Below, piece by piece: positions 1 to 15,000 of a stretch of 64,000 nt of DNA. The position numbers and the translations under genes were made by a program. Numbering within the stretch: the first letter of the stretch is position 1; each line of letters begins with the position of its first letter. Location: NCBI GenBank assembly GCA_044371425.1, contig JBILTR010000025.1, positions 13,436 through 77,435 of the forward strand, read 5' to 3'. The notes beneath the pieces were generated by a model, which saw nothing but the letters and a program-made list of their open reading frames with translations, searched no databases and was not told where the DNA came from. Origin of the DNA: JBEISR01 sp044371425. Lineage in GTDB: Bacteria; Planctomycetota; Planctomycetia; Pirellulales; Pirellulaceae.

Positions 1-3000
1 AGCCGCAATCTCATTTCTGGCAACCAAGGCCCTGGGGTTTGGATTCTTGGGGCTGGTGCCAACAGCAATAGCATTCTCGGGAATTACATCGGAACGAATG
101 CTTCCGGAACAGCTTCGCTGGCAAACTACGATGGCGTGGTGGTGGAAGGAGATGCCACTGGCAACCTGATCGGCAAAGGGGATGGGGCTTACCAGGTGCC
201 GAACGGCGACTTCGAAGCGGCACCGATCCTTGGCGCAGGGCAGTCAGGGATCAGTATTGGCAACAGCAAATGGACTACAACTGCACCATCTGGCCCGCTT
301 TACGTCCACTCCATCTCCGGCGTCTCGGGCTGGATTTATTCGACCGCAGAAGCTGGTGGTACCCACACTGATATCGGCTTGGCACGGCGCAATGGATCGA
401 TGGATCGCTCTGCAACCGGCCAGTCGCTATACAGCAATCGATGGGGACAACTGATCACGAGCACGATGCCCAACAAGCTGGAGGCTGGCGTTACGGTCAC
501 GGCGACCATCGACTTCGGAACTCTCGGATCAGCGACCGACTCCGGACGTGGATCGTACTTCTATCTGGTCGCCGGCGAAGCGAATCCTTCGAATCTGAAC
601 AATTTCTCTTCTCGCTCGATCATTCTCTCGCAAGCGACCGCCGCGAATCCCTCGTGGACCGGCTTTGTCCCGACCGTAGTGGTCCCTGTTTCATCCTACG
701 GCACGGTGACGCTCAGTTACACTTTTGCGGAAAACGATCCGGCATTACTTCTCCCGCTGACGATCGGGATGAAGTTAGCCCACGGATCGGTCGGCGCCGG
801 GTATTACGACGACGTGAAAGTGACCTACTCGAAGTCCAGCGGTATTGGCTCCCTGGCTGGGAATCTGATCGCTGGCAATGCTAATCATGGCGTCCGCATC
901 GGAGCTCAGGCGAATGGCAACCTAGTTCAGGGCAATTGGATCGGGATCAATCGAGTTGGTGACATGTCGCTAGGCCAAGGGGGGCATGGTGTATTCCTCG
1001 AGGGATTCAACAACATCGTCGGAGTCTATGGCGATGGAAGCCGGGATGCGAGTGAGGGGAATCTCATATCCGGCAGCGCGTATGCGGGTGTGTTGGCATA
1101 CGGGGGTTCCGGAAATCAAGTGGCGGGAAATCGCGTCGGCACCAACGCGCTGGGTACTGCGGCTATCGCCAATGGAGATCACGGGGTCCATGTTCTTGGT
1201 GGCGCGAACAATCTGATCGGAACCAACGGTGATGGCGTCGCTGACACGCTGGAAAGGAATCTCCTGTCTGGGAATACCGGAAGTGGGGTCTTGCTGAATT
1301 GGACCAGCAGCAATCGAGTGGCGGGGAATTTTCTCGGTACCAAATCCGATGGAATGGCTGCTGTTCCGAACACAGGAAACGGCATTTACGTGGCTGGTCG
1401 AAGTTGGAACAACATCCTTGGGACCGACAGCAGCAATGATGCCTGGAACGCCAGTGAGCGGAATCTGATCAGCGGCAACTCCAATTATGGTATTCAGGTT
1501 TGGGGGGGCGACGGAGCCAAGGGGACGGTGATCGCCGGCAACTGGATCGGACTTAACGCAACCGGCAATGTTGCTCTTGCGAACAGCAACCATGGTGTCT
1601 TACTTGAAAAAACCACCGAATCTCGAGTCGGCACCAACGGGGACGGGTTTGCTGACGATCTCGAACGGAACGTGGTTTCCGGGAATGCTGGTAACCAGAT
1701 TACAGTCAACACCGGTACCCCCATCGTTTACGGCCTCCCTGTGGTCGACAAATTGATCAGTGGCGAAATCCCTTCGATTCAAAGTACCGGGACGATCGAT
1801 CAAGCTGACTTAGCGGATTTCACTTGGCCTGCGACGGGCTACTGGGGATACAACCATCCAATACCGGGAGGAGGCGGGGATCAGTATGCAATCAAGGTAA
1901 CGGGCACCATCGAGGTGCTAGTGAGCCGTTCCTATCTTTTTGCACTGGGGGGTGATGATGGCGGACGATTGAAGATCGGTAGCGAACCAGTAATCAATGA
2001 CGATTCGCTTCATGCTTTTGACGTCCGTTACGGAGAAGTCTTTCTCTCCGCAGGCATGCACCCATTCGAGTGGGTGGGCTTTGAGCGTGACGGAGCGGCA
2101 GGGTTTGAGTTGTCGGCGATCGTTGACGGATGGTGGAAGGTGCTGGGCGATCCCGATCCCCATGCTGAGATTCGACTGCAGTCGGGCACCAATATGTCGG
2201 TGACCACCTACCAGGTCGCGGGCTCGGAAAAATCCAATACCCTGATTGCCGGCAACTACATCGGTACCAATGCCACCGGAAACGGAACGTTTCCGAACGA
2301 TGGCGGCATCAGCGTTTCCTTCTCGCGCGAAGTCACGATCGGCGGCGCGAATCCTGGGATGGGCAATGTCGTAAGCGGAACGGCCCAAATTCGAATCGAC
2401 GATTACCAGGGGCAGTCCAGCGATATCATCGTTCAGGGCAATATCGTCGGCCTGGATGCAACCGGTACGAACGCGTTGGGATCAAATGGCGTTCAACTGG
2501 TCAATGTAGCAAGGGCGCGCGTTCAGGGGAATGTGATCAGTGGTGGAACCGGTTTGGCGATCAATCAGGGAAGCGACTCGCGAGTGATCGGAAACTTCAT
2601 CGGATTGGCTTCCGATGGATTGACCTCAAAACCCAACACTGGCCATGGAGTATCGGTTTCTAACGCCAGCAATATCGTCATCGGAACCGATGGGGATGGA
2701 GTTACCGATCTAGCTGAACGCAATTTTATCGCTGGCAATTCTGCTTCTGGTATATCGCTCCAAGGATCCAGTGGGGTAACGATTTCGGGGAACACCATCG
2801 GCCTTGCGACCGATGGCACGATTCGCGCAAACAGTCAGAACGGTATCTACATCAGTGGTTCCAGCGGTACTGTCGTTGGGACAGATGGCGATGGCTTGAA
2901 CGACGCACTCGAAGGAAATGTGATATCAGGCAACAGCCATCATGGAATCTATGTCCTAAGCGCCAGCACCGGTTCGCGAATCGCAGGAAATTTGATCGGT

Positions 3001-6000
3001 ACCAATCCAGCTGGGGATGCGGCCCGCGCCAACGGGATGTCGGGCGTGGCGATCTATAGCGCGTCCACCGGGAATGTGGTTGGTTCCAACGGCGATGGTG
3101 TCAGTGATTTGCTGGAGCGGAATGTTATTTCGGGCAATGTTTCGTCTGGCGTTTATTTGCACGGTGCGGGGACGAACAATAACGTCGTCGCAGGGAACTT
3201 GATCGGTCTGAATAGCAGCGGGTCGGCGGCCATCGCAAACGCTCAAGGGGTTTTCATCGAAGGAACTGCCAGTGGCAACCGCATCGGCACGAATGGGGAT
3301 GGCGTTGGTGATTTTGCGGAGCGGAATGTGATCTCCGGGAACACCACCCGCGGCGTCTTGATCGCTTCCGCTGGTTCCAACTCCAACACGATTGCAGGCA
3401 ACTACATCGGCACCGATGCCAGCGGCATGAATGCGGTTCCCAACGTTACTTATGGTGTGGAACTGCAATCTGGAGTCAGTTTCACGACGATTGGCGGACC
3501 GACGGCTGCGTACCGCAATATCATCAGCGGGAACACGTCCAACGGCGTCCACTTGACCACAGCAAACGACAACACAGTTTCGATGAATTACATCGGTGTC
3601 GGTTCTGATGGATTGAAGCGTTTGGGGAACCTAAGTGGAATCAGCGCGGGATCCTCAACTTCCAGAACCCGCGCGATAGGGAATGTTCTCTCAGGCAACC
3701 GAGGTTCTGGAATAGTCATCTCTGGAGGGAGCGGATCGGAGCTTCAGGGAAACATCGTCGGGCTTGCCAGTGACGGAGTCACGTTAGTCGGAAATAATAG
3801 TTATGGAGTCCTGCTACAAGGGGGTGCGCAGGAGTTCCTCGTTGGGACTAATGGTGACGGAACGAGCGACGCCAACGAAGGAAATACGATTGCCGGGAAC
3901 ACCTACGCCAATCTATATATCTTGACCGCTTGGACGAATCTTCGAGTCGCTGGAAACCGCATCGGTACCGATATCACTGGGGAAATTCCGATCGCTCACA
4001 TCGATGGTGTGGATGGAATCGCCGCTGTCGGTATGTGGAACCTGACAATCGGAACGAATGGTTCGAACGACGCGTACAATCTGAGTGAGAGCAACATCAT
4101 CGGCGGGAATACTGGATACGGGATTCGTCTTGTAGGGCGAGTTAACGAATTATCTGATGATGTAGTTGCAGGGAATTTCGTCGGTGTTTCTCCGAACGGA
4201 AACCCCATCCCAAACAAATTCGGTGGCATCTATGTCTCGATGGCAGCGCCGGGGGTGCGGATCGGGACCGATGGAAATGGTGTTGCCGATGCGATGGAAC
4301 GAAATGTAATCTCAGGCAATGGTGGCTACGGAATCAGCTTTGACAGCAATCAAGCCACCAACACGGTGATCGCGGGAAACCTGCTCGGCTTGAAGCCCGA
4401 TGGTGTAGAGGTTGCTGGAAATGCCCTTGGAGGCATCCGCCTTTCCAAGGGTTCGACCGCACGTGTCGGAAGCAACTCGGATGGCCAGTCGGATGCCTTG
4501 GAACGCAACCTGATCTCTGGGAATCTTGGGCCTGGTATTCGAATCGAGTCGGGAATGACAGAACTGGGTACCATGACGCAGGTCGATCAAGTGATCGCTG
4601 GTACCATTCCCTCCACACAATCGACCCACACTATTTCGCAGACCGATTTTCTCGATCCTTTGATTCCGTACAGCGGTTATCACTCTTACAACAACACATT
4701 GCCGACGGCGACCGGTGATGATTATGTCGTTGTAGTCACTGGAACCGTCCAGGTTTTGACGGCGGGTACCTACAGTTATGCTTTTTCGGGTGGCGGTCGT
4801 TTAAAAGTCGATGGCTCTCAGGTTTCGGCATCGACATCGTCTCCCGACATCGATTCCCTTTTCCTGCGAGGTAATGGAATTCTTTCGGTTGGCTTGCATA
4901 CTTTTGAATGGACTTATTTCCAACGAGGTGGTGCGGGTGGTGGGGAGTATGTGGTCGCCGAAGGCGTTAATACGACACCCTTAACGGAAGCCAATGGCTG
5001 GAGGGTGCTTGGGGCAAGCAATCCTACGGCGAATATTCGACTGGCACCGGGTACGATGATGACGGCCAAGGTGTATAAGTTGACTCAGGGTGTCGCTGCT
5101 TCCAATCACACCATCGCGGGCAATTGGATCGGTGTCGACCAGACCGGAACGCTTGCGAGGCCGAACGTTGGCGATGGGATTTACCTGGGGCCCAATACCA
5201 GTGGGATGACCGTTGGTGGGAATAGCTCAATCGCTGGCAATCTTGTCTCTAGCAATTCGGGTGCCGGGATCCACTTCGTTGGATCGACCAACGGTCAGGT
5301 CCGCAATAACATTGTGGGGCTCGATTCGTCTGGGATGGTCGCTTTGGGGCAGATCGGCGATGGAATTCTCTTAGAGGCTGGCGCCAATGGGTCGGTAGTC
5401 GACGCGAACTGGTCGGCGGGGAATCTCGCCGGGATCAAGGTCAACGGAGTGAGTGACACGGTGTTGACCGGCAATGTCGTTGGACTTGCGATCGATGGTG
5501 CAACGGTCCGTGGTAACAGCGAGGGCGGCATTTGGCTGACCGGCGACGGCAACACGCGAGTCGGGACCAACGGGGATGGAGTCGATGATGCGTCGGAGCG
5601 GAATACGCTCGCTGGAAATAGCTTTGCGAATCTTCGAGTCACCAACAATGGACAGGCGAGGATTTCCGGGAATTACATCGGTTTATCGACCAGCGGTACT
5701 CCTGTCGCGAATGTGCCGCCCGATAGTTCGGGGATCTACCTCCGTGGAGCAACCGATATCGTCATTGGAACCAACAGCTCTAGCGATGCGTTCAATGGAT
5801 CCGAACGGAACGTGATTGCGGGCAACACGGGCAAGGGGATCTGGGCCCATGGGTTGTCTAATGGCGTGGTTGCCGGCAACTGGATTGGGATCGGTCCCGC
5901 CGGTGGTTCGGGACTTCCCTATGCAAATCAGCAGGGGGCGGTGCTTGAACCTCGCTATGTCGATGGTTCCTTGGTATCCCCGGGCCCCGATGTTTTGGTT

Positions 6001-9000
6001 GGGTCCAATGGCGATGGGGTTTATGACGATTTCGAGAGAAATTTGATTTCCAACAACCGACAGGATGGTGTGGTGGTTGTTGAATCCTCCAGTTCCATCC
6101 GTGGTAATTACATCGGTACGGATCCAGACGGTCTGGCGTCGATGCCAAATGGCGGTTCGGGCGTGGTGCTATCGATCGGTTACAACAATCAGATCAGCAG
6201 GAACCTGATTTCTGGGAATGGAGAAGACGGTCTGGCGATCGATCAGTCCGAGTCGGTTACGGTTCAAGGGAATCTAATTGGTACTACCGCCGATGGATTG
6301 TCTGCTCTCCCCAATGCGGGGCATTCTCTTGCCGTTTATCAGAGCGACGATCTTTTGATTGGCAGCCCCTCGGTCGCGGATCGCAATGTGATCGCTTACG
6401 GAACCGGAAGCGGGATTCTGGTGGTGGATGGAGGCAGCATGGGCAGCCGCATCCAAGGCAACTATATAGGTCTCGATGCATCGGGGCTAACCGATGCGGG
6501 GAACGCCAGATATGGGATCGAAGTGATCGATTCACCGGCGATAGCGATCGGGGGATCGGTAGCTGGCGAGGGCAATCTGATCTCCGGCAACGACCTGGGT
6601 GGAATCGCCATGATGGGAAGCAGTACCCTTCATGGTTCGATACATGGAAACTGGATTGGTCTAGACAAATCGGGTTTGGCTGCGATTCCGAATCAGTCGT
6701 TCGGGATTTTCATTGGATCGGGCGCATTGATCGGTGCTCCTCTCCTGGGATCCGCTCGACAGACGTTGGTCGGTTCCAGCAGTCCCGGTGGGCGGAACAT
6801 CATCTCTGGAAACAATGGCCCCGGGATTTGGCTTGGGGGAGAAGGTGCAGGTGGGAACACCGTAGCTGGCAACTGGATCGGGACCAACGTTCTGGGGCTG
6901 GGTAGCGTTCCGAACACCCACGGTGTTCTACTCAGTCACGGCTCCGACGGCAACATGATCGGTGGATCGTTCGCCGGAGATCGCAATGTGATCAGTGGCA
7001 ACAGTCAGTCGGGGGTTTACGCTGTCGGTCTGTTTCCACTGGAGAACTACGTCACCAACAACTGGATTGGTCTCGATAGTAGCGGTGCGGCTCGTCTGGC
7101 CAACGCTCGCTATGGTATCGAACTGACGTCGGTCGAGGGTTTTTGGGTCCTAGGAAACGTCGTCTCTGGCAATACCCTGGGTGGAATCTTGCTGCAGAAT
7201 ACGACTCGCACTTGGCTGGAGGGAAATTCCGTCGGTACGGATGGATCGGGTTTGCAGTCGGTTGGCAATGGAACGCAGACCAGTCCGGCCGATGGGGTGT
7301 TGATTGTCGATTCATCGCAAAACCGGGTTGGCGGCCCTGAATCCAGCCAGAGAAATGTGCTGTCCGGCAACACAGGTAGTGGCCTGCGTATTTCTGGCAG
7401 TTCCACGGCCAACGTCGTGGAAGGAAATGTTTTCGGTGCCGACCGAACCGGCATGATGTCAGTTTCCAATACGGCTCATGGCCTTGTGATTGACACGGGC
7501 GTAGTCGGCAACTTAGTGGGAAGCAACACCAGAGACTCGCGAGCCAACCTCTTCTACTACAACCTCGGCTCTGGGGTCTGGTTACCGGGAGTCGGCCCAT
7601 CAGCGCACAACACCATTGCGGGAAATCTGTACCGGGGCAATTTGCAGATGGCGATCGATCATGGGGCGGAAGGGCCGACTGCGAACGATGCTCCTGATAG
7701 CGACGGTTTAGCGAATGCCCCAGTGATCACCAGTGCCTATTTGGCAACTGCTGGTCTCCTCGTGTTGGAAGGAACCAGCAACCCTGGCCAGATCATCCAG
7801 TTTTATCTTTCCGCTCCGACTACCAACGGACGCGGCCAAGGGACTCGAAAACTGTATCAGGGAGTCGAATCGCTGGCTGCCGATGACACCGACCCTGTGG
7901 TTGGTATTTTCCGCTTTGAAGTGCCATTGGGATCAACGCCGATCGTCGAATTTGGCGATTTGCTGACCTCGGTTGCCATCAATCCGACGTCGGAATTCGG
8001 CAACACCAAAACGATCGGAAACGTCGCCAGCCAGCAGGCTCCTATCGTGACGTTGTGGACGAAGCCCGAGGAGGCTATCACTTCTCTGATTGCCGGTGAG
8101 ACTCTGAACTTCACCGGCTCGTTTGCCGACTCTGACTCGACCCGTTGGAGTGCCACAGTGGATTACGGCGATGGATCGGCGACGGAGATTTTGACTCTTT
8201 CTGGCCAGCAGAGTTTCACGCTTCATCATCGCTATCCGAAAGCGAGTCCGGTGGGATCGCCTTACACGGTCGTGGTGCGGGTGACCGACAATAGCGGTCT
8301 TGTGGGGGTCGCCAGCTTCACTCTGGATGTCATCAATCAGGCCCCGGTGCTGAATCCTGGGGATGTTCGGATCACCAGTCATTTATCGGAAGGAGGAACG
8401 GCGACGCTGACCGGTTCCTTCACCGACACCAGCGATCAGGAAGCTCACACGGTAGAAATCGACTGGGGCGATGGGACGACGCAGATTCTTGCATTAGACA
8501 AAGGTGCCACCAACTTCTCGGTACCTCATATCTACGCCGACGACAATCCCACCAACAGCGCGCGAGACAACTATGTAGTGCGGGTACGAGTCGTCGACGA
8601 AGCAGGAGCTGTTAGTGCAGAGACGGCAGTGATGGTGACCGAGGTATCCAATAGTTTGCCATCGGGACTGACGCTTGACCTTCCAGGGCTCAGCTTGGTC
8701 GGTGGGGTTGCGGAGGTGTCGGAAGGGGACTTGATGTCTCTTCGAATTGACTTTTCCGATCTGGGCTTGGCAGACAGTCACGCGATTCAGGTCGACTGGG
8801 GAGATGGGACTGCGGCAGAGGTGTATTCCTTGGCTCAAGCACCCGGACAATTGGCCACCCGTCAATTGGATGTCAGCCACAGGTACCGATCGAGCCCCGA
8901 GCCTTTAGGGAGCTCCTTCACGATTCTCGTCCGTGTCGCGGACGACGACCAACCTTTGGATTCCATCGAGCAATCGATCGACGTACGAGTGGTCAACTCC

Positions 9001-12000
9001 TTGCCGATCATCACTTCCTTGGAGTTGGCTGCGACAACCATCAACGAAGGGGGGACTGCGTCCCTTACGGTGCGTTATTCGGATGCTGGGGTCGGCGATT
9101 CCCATCGCATCTTCGTGGACTGGGGAGATGGAACGCAGGAGGTGATGCTGACGGCAGGCGCTGGTGGAAGTTCGCTCGTAGGGATCACCCATGAATATCG
9201 GGATGATCAGCAACCGTACACGATTGCTGTGAGCATTCTCGATCAGAAAATGGAGCTTTCCGACAAGCCGTCGACGCTTCAGACGACAGCGATCACCGTA
9301 AACAATGTCGCTCCTCAGATCACCTTGCCGCTGCAACGGTTTGTTCAGAGTGCTCCTGGGGTCTGGGATCCGGTTGTTGGTTTGTGGCAGATTCAAGAAG
9401 GTCAAAAGGTCCGCGTCACTGGTTCGTATACCGACGTCAGTTCGGTGGATTCCCACGCGGTCTCGGTTCTCTGGGCCAGTGGGGAGATGACCGAGGCATC
9501 GGTTAACCAGATCGATCGCACGTTCAGTGCCACCTATGTCTATCGGGATGATTATGCGCCGGGAACGGCGTTCGATGTGGAGACGATACGCGTCACAGTG
9601 ACGGATGATGACGGGGGCTCTTCGGTCGATGAGTCGACTCAGGTCACGGTAACGAATGTCGCGCCAGATGCGATGTTTGTTCCTTTAGAGACATCCGGCG
9701 GCGGATCGTTACCGAGCGGTCCAGGTGGTGGTCCGGGAGCGGTGGTTGGCGACAAGCCAGTCACATTCCAGGCGATTGTCACCGATCCCGGAGAAGAAAA
9801 TTTCCTCTACCAATGGGAAGCGAAGGTGGTGGGGGCCACGGTTGCAGTTCAGACGGGGTCGGCCGAAACGTTCACTCTGCTGCCCGAACTGTACAGCGGT
9901 ACGATTGAGGTGACATTGAAGGTGGATGATGGCGATCTTGGTGTCGATACCTACGTGTCGACACTGCTTCTGGGCAGCGAAAACAATGACGCATTTCGGG
10001 TCACGATCGATGATTTCGTGGAAGGTATAGGCAATTTAACCGTCATCACCTTTGGTGGAAGTGACGTTGTCGACGCAACAGGCCTTCCAGCCGGCTTCAA
10101 TGTGGTGCTGGATGGCGGCGAAGGACAGGATTTCCTTTTTGGAGGAGCTGGAAACGATACCTTCATCCTCCGATCCGGGAACGATACTGCGAATGATGCA
10201 AGCAATGCACCGGCTGGGGTCACCGTGGTCGAAGAAGGGGATGATCAATACATCCTCAGCCCCAATAGCGTGCTCACGATTCGGGATACTTCTGGTGCGA
10301 ATACGCTGAATTTTACCCGAGCCAATATCTCGACGGCGGATTTTCCTGACCTTGGAATCACCTTCGATTTGGCGGCTTCCAACAGCCACTATGTTACCAA
10401 CAAGGATGGAGGATTGGTGGTCTATCTGGAGACCGACGTCGCACCAGATTTGGGATTGGCATCGGATGGGGATCCCAGTACCTCGCCTCACCTTTTGAGA
10501 ACCTGGGGGATTTTTGCATCGATTTTTGGCAGTCGGTTCAATGACAGCTTTACGACTCATTCCAATACGACGATTCTGGGCGGCGATGGGAAAGACGAGA
10601 TCGTTATTGAACCTGGCAGCAGTGGTGCAGAGGCGCTGCGAGGATACTTCAACGGTGGTGCCGATGCCGATACGTTTGTGATTCGAAGTGGCACGCTGGG
10701 GGATATCAGTTTCGAAGGGGATTCCGGCATGGATGTCTTCGATATCGAAGGCGGCATCCTTACTGGGATCGATTTTGGAGGTGGAGCCGATGCAGATACC
10801 TTCGTGATTCGCAGTGGGAACCTGACCGATATCGATTTTGGTGGTGGTGCGGATGCCGATACCTTCATACTGCGTGGAACGATCACCCTGGGAGATATCA
10901 GCTTTGAAGGGGATTCGGGCATGGACGATTTTGTCGTCTATGATCGAGTCATAGGGAATATCAACTTCGGCGGTGGTGCCGATGGGGACACATTAACGCT
11001 GACTGGCAGTGCTGATGTCGATTCGATCAGCTTCGAGGGGGATTCGGGGGCAGATACCTTCGTTTTGGATGGAAGGGTCACCGGCAACATCGACTTTGGT
11101 GGGGGTGCCGACGGGGATACGTTGACGCTTTCGGCCAGTGCTACCGCAGGTGGCATCAGCTTTGAAGGGGATTCGGGGATGGACATCCTCGAGATCCGTG
11201 GCACGGTCACCGGAGGGATCGATTTCGGGGGTGGCGCTGATGCCGATACGCTGTTGCTGACGGTCAATGCCTCTGCGGGTGGTATCAGCTTTGAAGGGGA
11301 CTCCGGGATGGACATCTTGGAGATCCGCGGCACGATCACCGGTGGGATTGATTTTGGGGGTGGCGCCGATGCCGATACACTGACCCTTCTGGGAACGGTG
11401 ACCGGGGGGATCGATTTTGGTGGAGGAGCTGACGCGGATACGTTGCTACTGACGGTCAATGCGTCCGCAGGTGGTATCAGTTTTGAGGGAGATTCCGGGA
11501 TGGATATCCTGGAGATCCGCGGCACCGTCACCGGTGGGATTGATTTCGGCGGCGGGGCGGATGCGGACACCTTCGTTCTGACGGCGAATGCGGCAGCCGG
11601 ATCGATCAGTTTCGAAGGAGATTCTGGGGCAGACACCTTCATTTTGGATGGAAGGGTCACCGGCAACATCGATTTCGGCGGCGGTGCAGATGCCGACACG
11701 CTTCAGCTAAGTGCCTCGGCGGTTGCCGGATCGATCAGTTTCGAGGGGGATTCGGGCGCCGATATCTTCATCCTGAGTGGTACCGTCACTGGAGGGATTG
11801 ATTTCGGGGGCGGCGCCGATGCCGATACACTGCTCCTTACGACGACTGCTGCGGGAGGGTCGATCCGCTTTGAGGGAGACTCCGGTGCCGATACGCTGGA
11901 GCTTCGGGGAATCATCGCCGGCGGGATCGATTTCGGAGGCGGGGCTGATGCCGATACGCTGATTTTGACTGCGACGGCCTCCGCCGGCTCGATCAGCTTT

Positions 12001-15000
12001 GAGGGGGATTTCGACCCTCTGACCCCCAATCCGCAAGGGGACTCGGGGGCCGATGCTTTGATCATTCGAGGTACCGTTTTGGGCGACATCGATTTTGGAG
12101 GGGGTGCCGATGCCGACACGCTGCTTCTGACGGCAACAGCATCGGCAGGGAAGATCGACTTCGAGGGAGATCAGGGAGATGATCGCTTCCAAAACCTCGC
12201 GCATGTCTCATCCATCTTGTTCCAGGGTGGCGAAGGGAAGGACACCTTCCGCAATGATGGATCGAACATCGCATCGATCATCTTTTATGGCTATGGCTCA
12301 CCAACCTATCTTGGAAACGAAGGGTTAGATCAGGATGACGTTTTCGTCAACTATGGGTCTGGTATCGCGTCTCTGCAGTTTTATGGCGCAGGGGGACGTG
12401 ATGTCCTGATGTCGGATGGAGACGACATCGCGGCGGTTTACTTTCGTGGCGGTGCCGATGCCGACACGCTGGTCCTGGATGGGCGCAATATCGGGCACAT
12501 CGACTTTGGTGGTGGCGCCGATGCCGACACCTTGACGCTGACCGGAACACGTTTCGGGGATATCGATTTTGAAGGGGATACGGCCTGGGAAGAAGCAGGG
12601 TCGGATCGATTCCTCAATCAGGCGACGGGGCTTCTGGACTCCGGTGGCAATCCCCTCAGTTCGATTCGGTTCCTCGGCCTCGGAGGTGAAGATATCTTCC
12701 GCAACGCAGGTGGCGACTGGGCCAGCGTTGTCTTCCTGGGGGGCGTTGGGCAGGACCGTTTCTTGAATGAGGCGGAAGGTCTGGGGCAAGTGACCTTCGA
12801 TGGCGGCGACGATGGGGACTATTTCGAGAACGAAGCGGATGATCTGAGCAGTGTGGTGGTACTGGGTGGAGCCGGTAACGACCTTGCTGTCAATGATGGA
12901 CAACGTGTTTCAAACTTTATTTTCTTCGGAGGCTTGGGCGATGACCAATTGCTGAACACCGGCACCGACACTGCCTCGTTCCTTATGGTGGAGACCAGTG
13001 GTACGAATGTCATGGCCAATAGTGGCCTGCGTGCTTCCGGCTACCGAATGCAGGGAGGAAGTGATTCCGACGCACTGCACAACTATGGCGCCGGAGCCAG
13101 TTCCTGGGTGCTTTATGGCAATGCAGGATCGGACCGACTCATCAACCACAGCGGAGGTTCAGGATCCAGTGATCTTTCCTTGATCGATAGTGGGGCGATC
13201 GGTGCGATCCAATGGCCTTACACCGGATTGCCTCCGATCACTTTGCCAGAGATCCCCTCGGCTACATCGGATGACGCCACGGATCTTTTCGGGAACCGTG
13301 GTTCGGATGTGGCCAAGCTGATCTTTTACGGTGGCGGCGGTAACGACTTTTTCCAGAACTCCGGCAGTGGTGTATCCGCTGTCACCTTCCATGGTGGCGC
13401 AGGGAATGATTCAGCCCTGAATGATGCTTTTGGATACAAATTCACCAATTTCACATTCGAAGGAGGGAATGGTACCGACGCTTTTCAGAATGATGGCGCG
13501 GAGGCGAACCTATTGCGATTTACTGGGGGGGCCGGAAACGATTCCTTCTATCAGAATGGAAATAACACAGGCTCCATCTACTTTGATGCGGGGGACGGTT
13601 CCAACGTCTACGTCAATTGGGGCAGTGGTGGCCAGGTCCATTCGATGGCAGGTGGGGCGAATGATGACCGATTCCAGAACAATGCGGATTCGGTGGTGCT
13701 GCTTGAATTCAATGGCGGTGGTGGTACCGACGCGCTGCAGAACAATGGCACAGGGGTGCAAACCATTGCGATGGACGGAGGTGACGGCGACGATACGATC
13801 TTCAACAGTGGGCACGAAGTAGGTTGGATCGATTTCAGCGGGGGTGCCGGCAACGACTCGCTGGTCAACGCAGGAAGTGCTCTTGGGGCCAACGCCGTCT
13901 CCGGCACTCCTTCGAAGGGGGTGCGATTTTTTGGAGGCGAAGGAGCGGATGTCCTGAGGACACAGGGGATAGGGTTGAGCACCCTGGTTTTTGATGGAGG
14001 AGCGGGGGCCGACGCATTGGTCTACAACACCACTGATGGTGGCAGCATCCAATACACCGGTGATTCGGGAGATGATGGATTTGTTTTCCGAGGGAGCGCA
14101 CAGTGGATCGCGGTCGACCTGGGAATTGGAAATGATTCCTTCGCCTACGCAGGAGCGGCGCCGCATGACGGTCCATCCGCCTCGGTGCAATTGACCGGGG
14201 GAGTTGGAGACGACGACTACCGATGGATTGGTGAGCCAAGCGGTTGGGTGGGGATTGTCGAGTTGCCTGAGGCCACGCTGGATACTAGTCGAGATCGCAT
14301 CGATTTCTCCTCCTACACGGTAGGGGGCGTTGTCTTCGACATGATGTCGACCGCTAGCCAACAGATCGCTTCAGGGTTCGCGATTCAGCTCTCTGCCGAT
14401 TCCGTCCAGGGATTTGAATCGATTGCTGGTTCGAGATTTTCGGACACCCTTTTGGGGAATGATCGCGATAACAGGATGGAGGGGGGGCTTTATTCGACCC
14501 GCACCTTCAGTCCTGCCGTTGCAAGTCGCAACGCCACGCAGTGGGTTCTTCTAGATTTTGCATCGAAAACCGATGCCACGAAGGAATTCACTTACGAGGC
14601 TGCCGATCAGGCGGCGGTGATTGATGGTCTGAAGAGGTCTTACTACGGGATCAAGCCGGACGGCAGCATTCGGGAGTACAGCGATCCAAGTCGTTGGTTT
14701 GATGTGCGATTCACAACCAACGTGAATGAGATTCCTTCGGGAATGGATTACGTTACGATCTATTTCAACGAAACGCCCCCCAATGGAAGTCCTGGCGGTC
14801 TGGCAAGTGAGATCGACCTAGGGAATATCAATTTGGGTGGTGAAGCGGTGGTGCAGGTCCATGGTCTGCTGGGTGGCACGGTCCTTGCACCTAGACTGTC
14901 CGTGACACCGACGGAGATCGAAGGCGACTTCCTCAACGCGCCTGCCGATGGCCACTTGACCTATGGTCAGCGCAATCCAGACAACAACGTCGAAAACTTC

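Noticed and set aside
10938..12119. Long minus-strand open frames opposite the solenoid repeats (Ser/Pro/Ala-rich)
   Set aside because: They mirror the repeat units of the giant gene and encode low-complexity SASAPPPKS repeats; they are shadows of the plus-strand reading frame.
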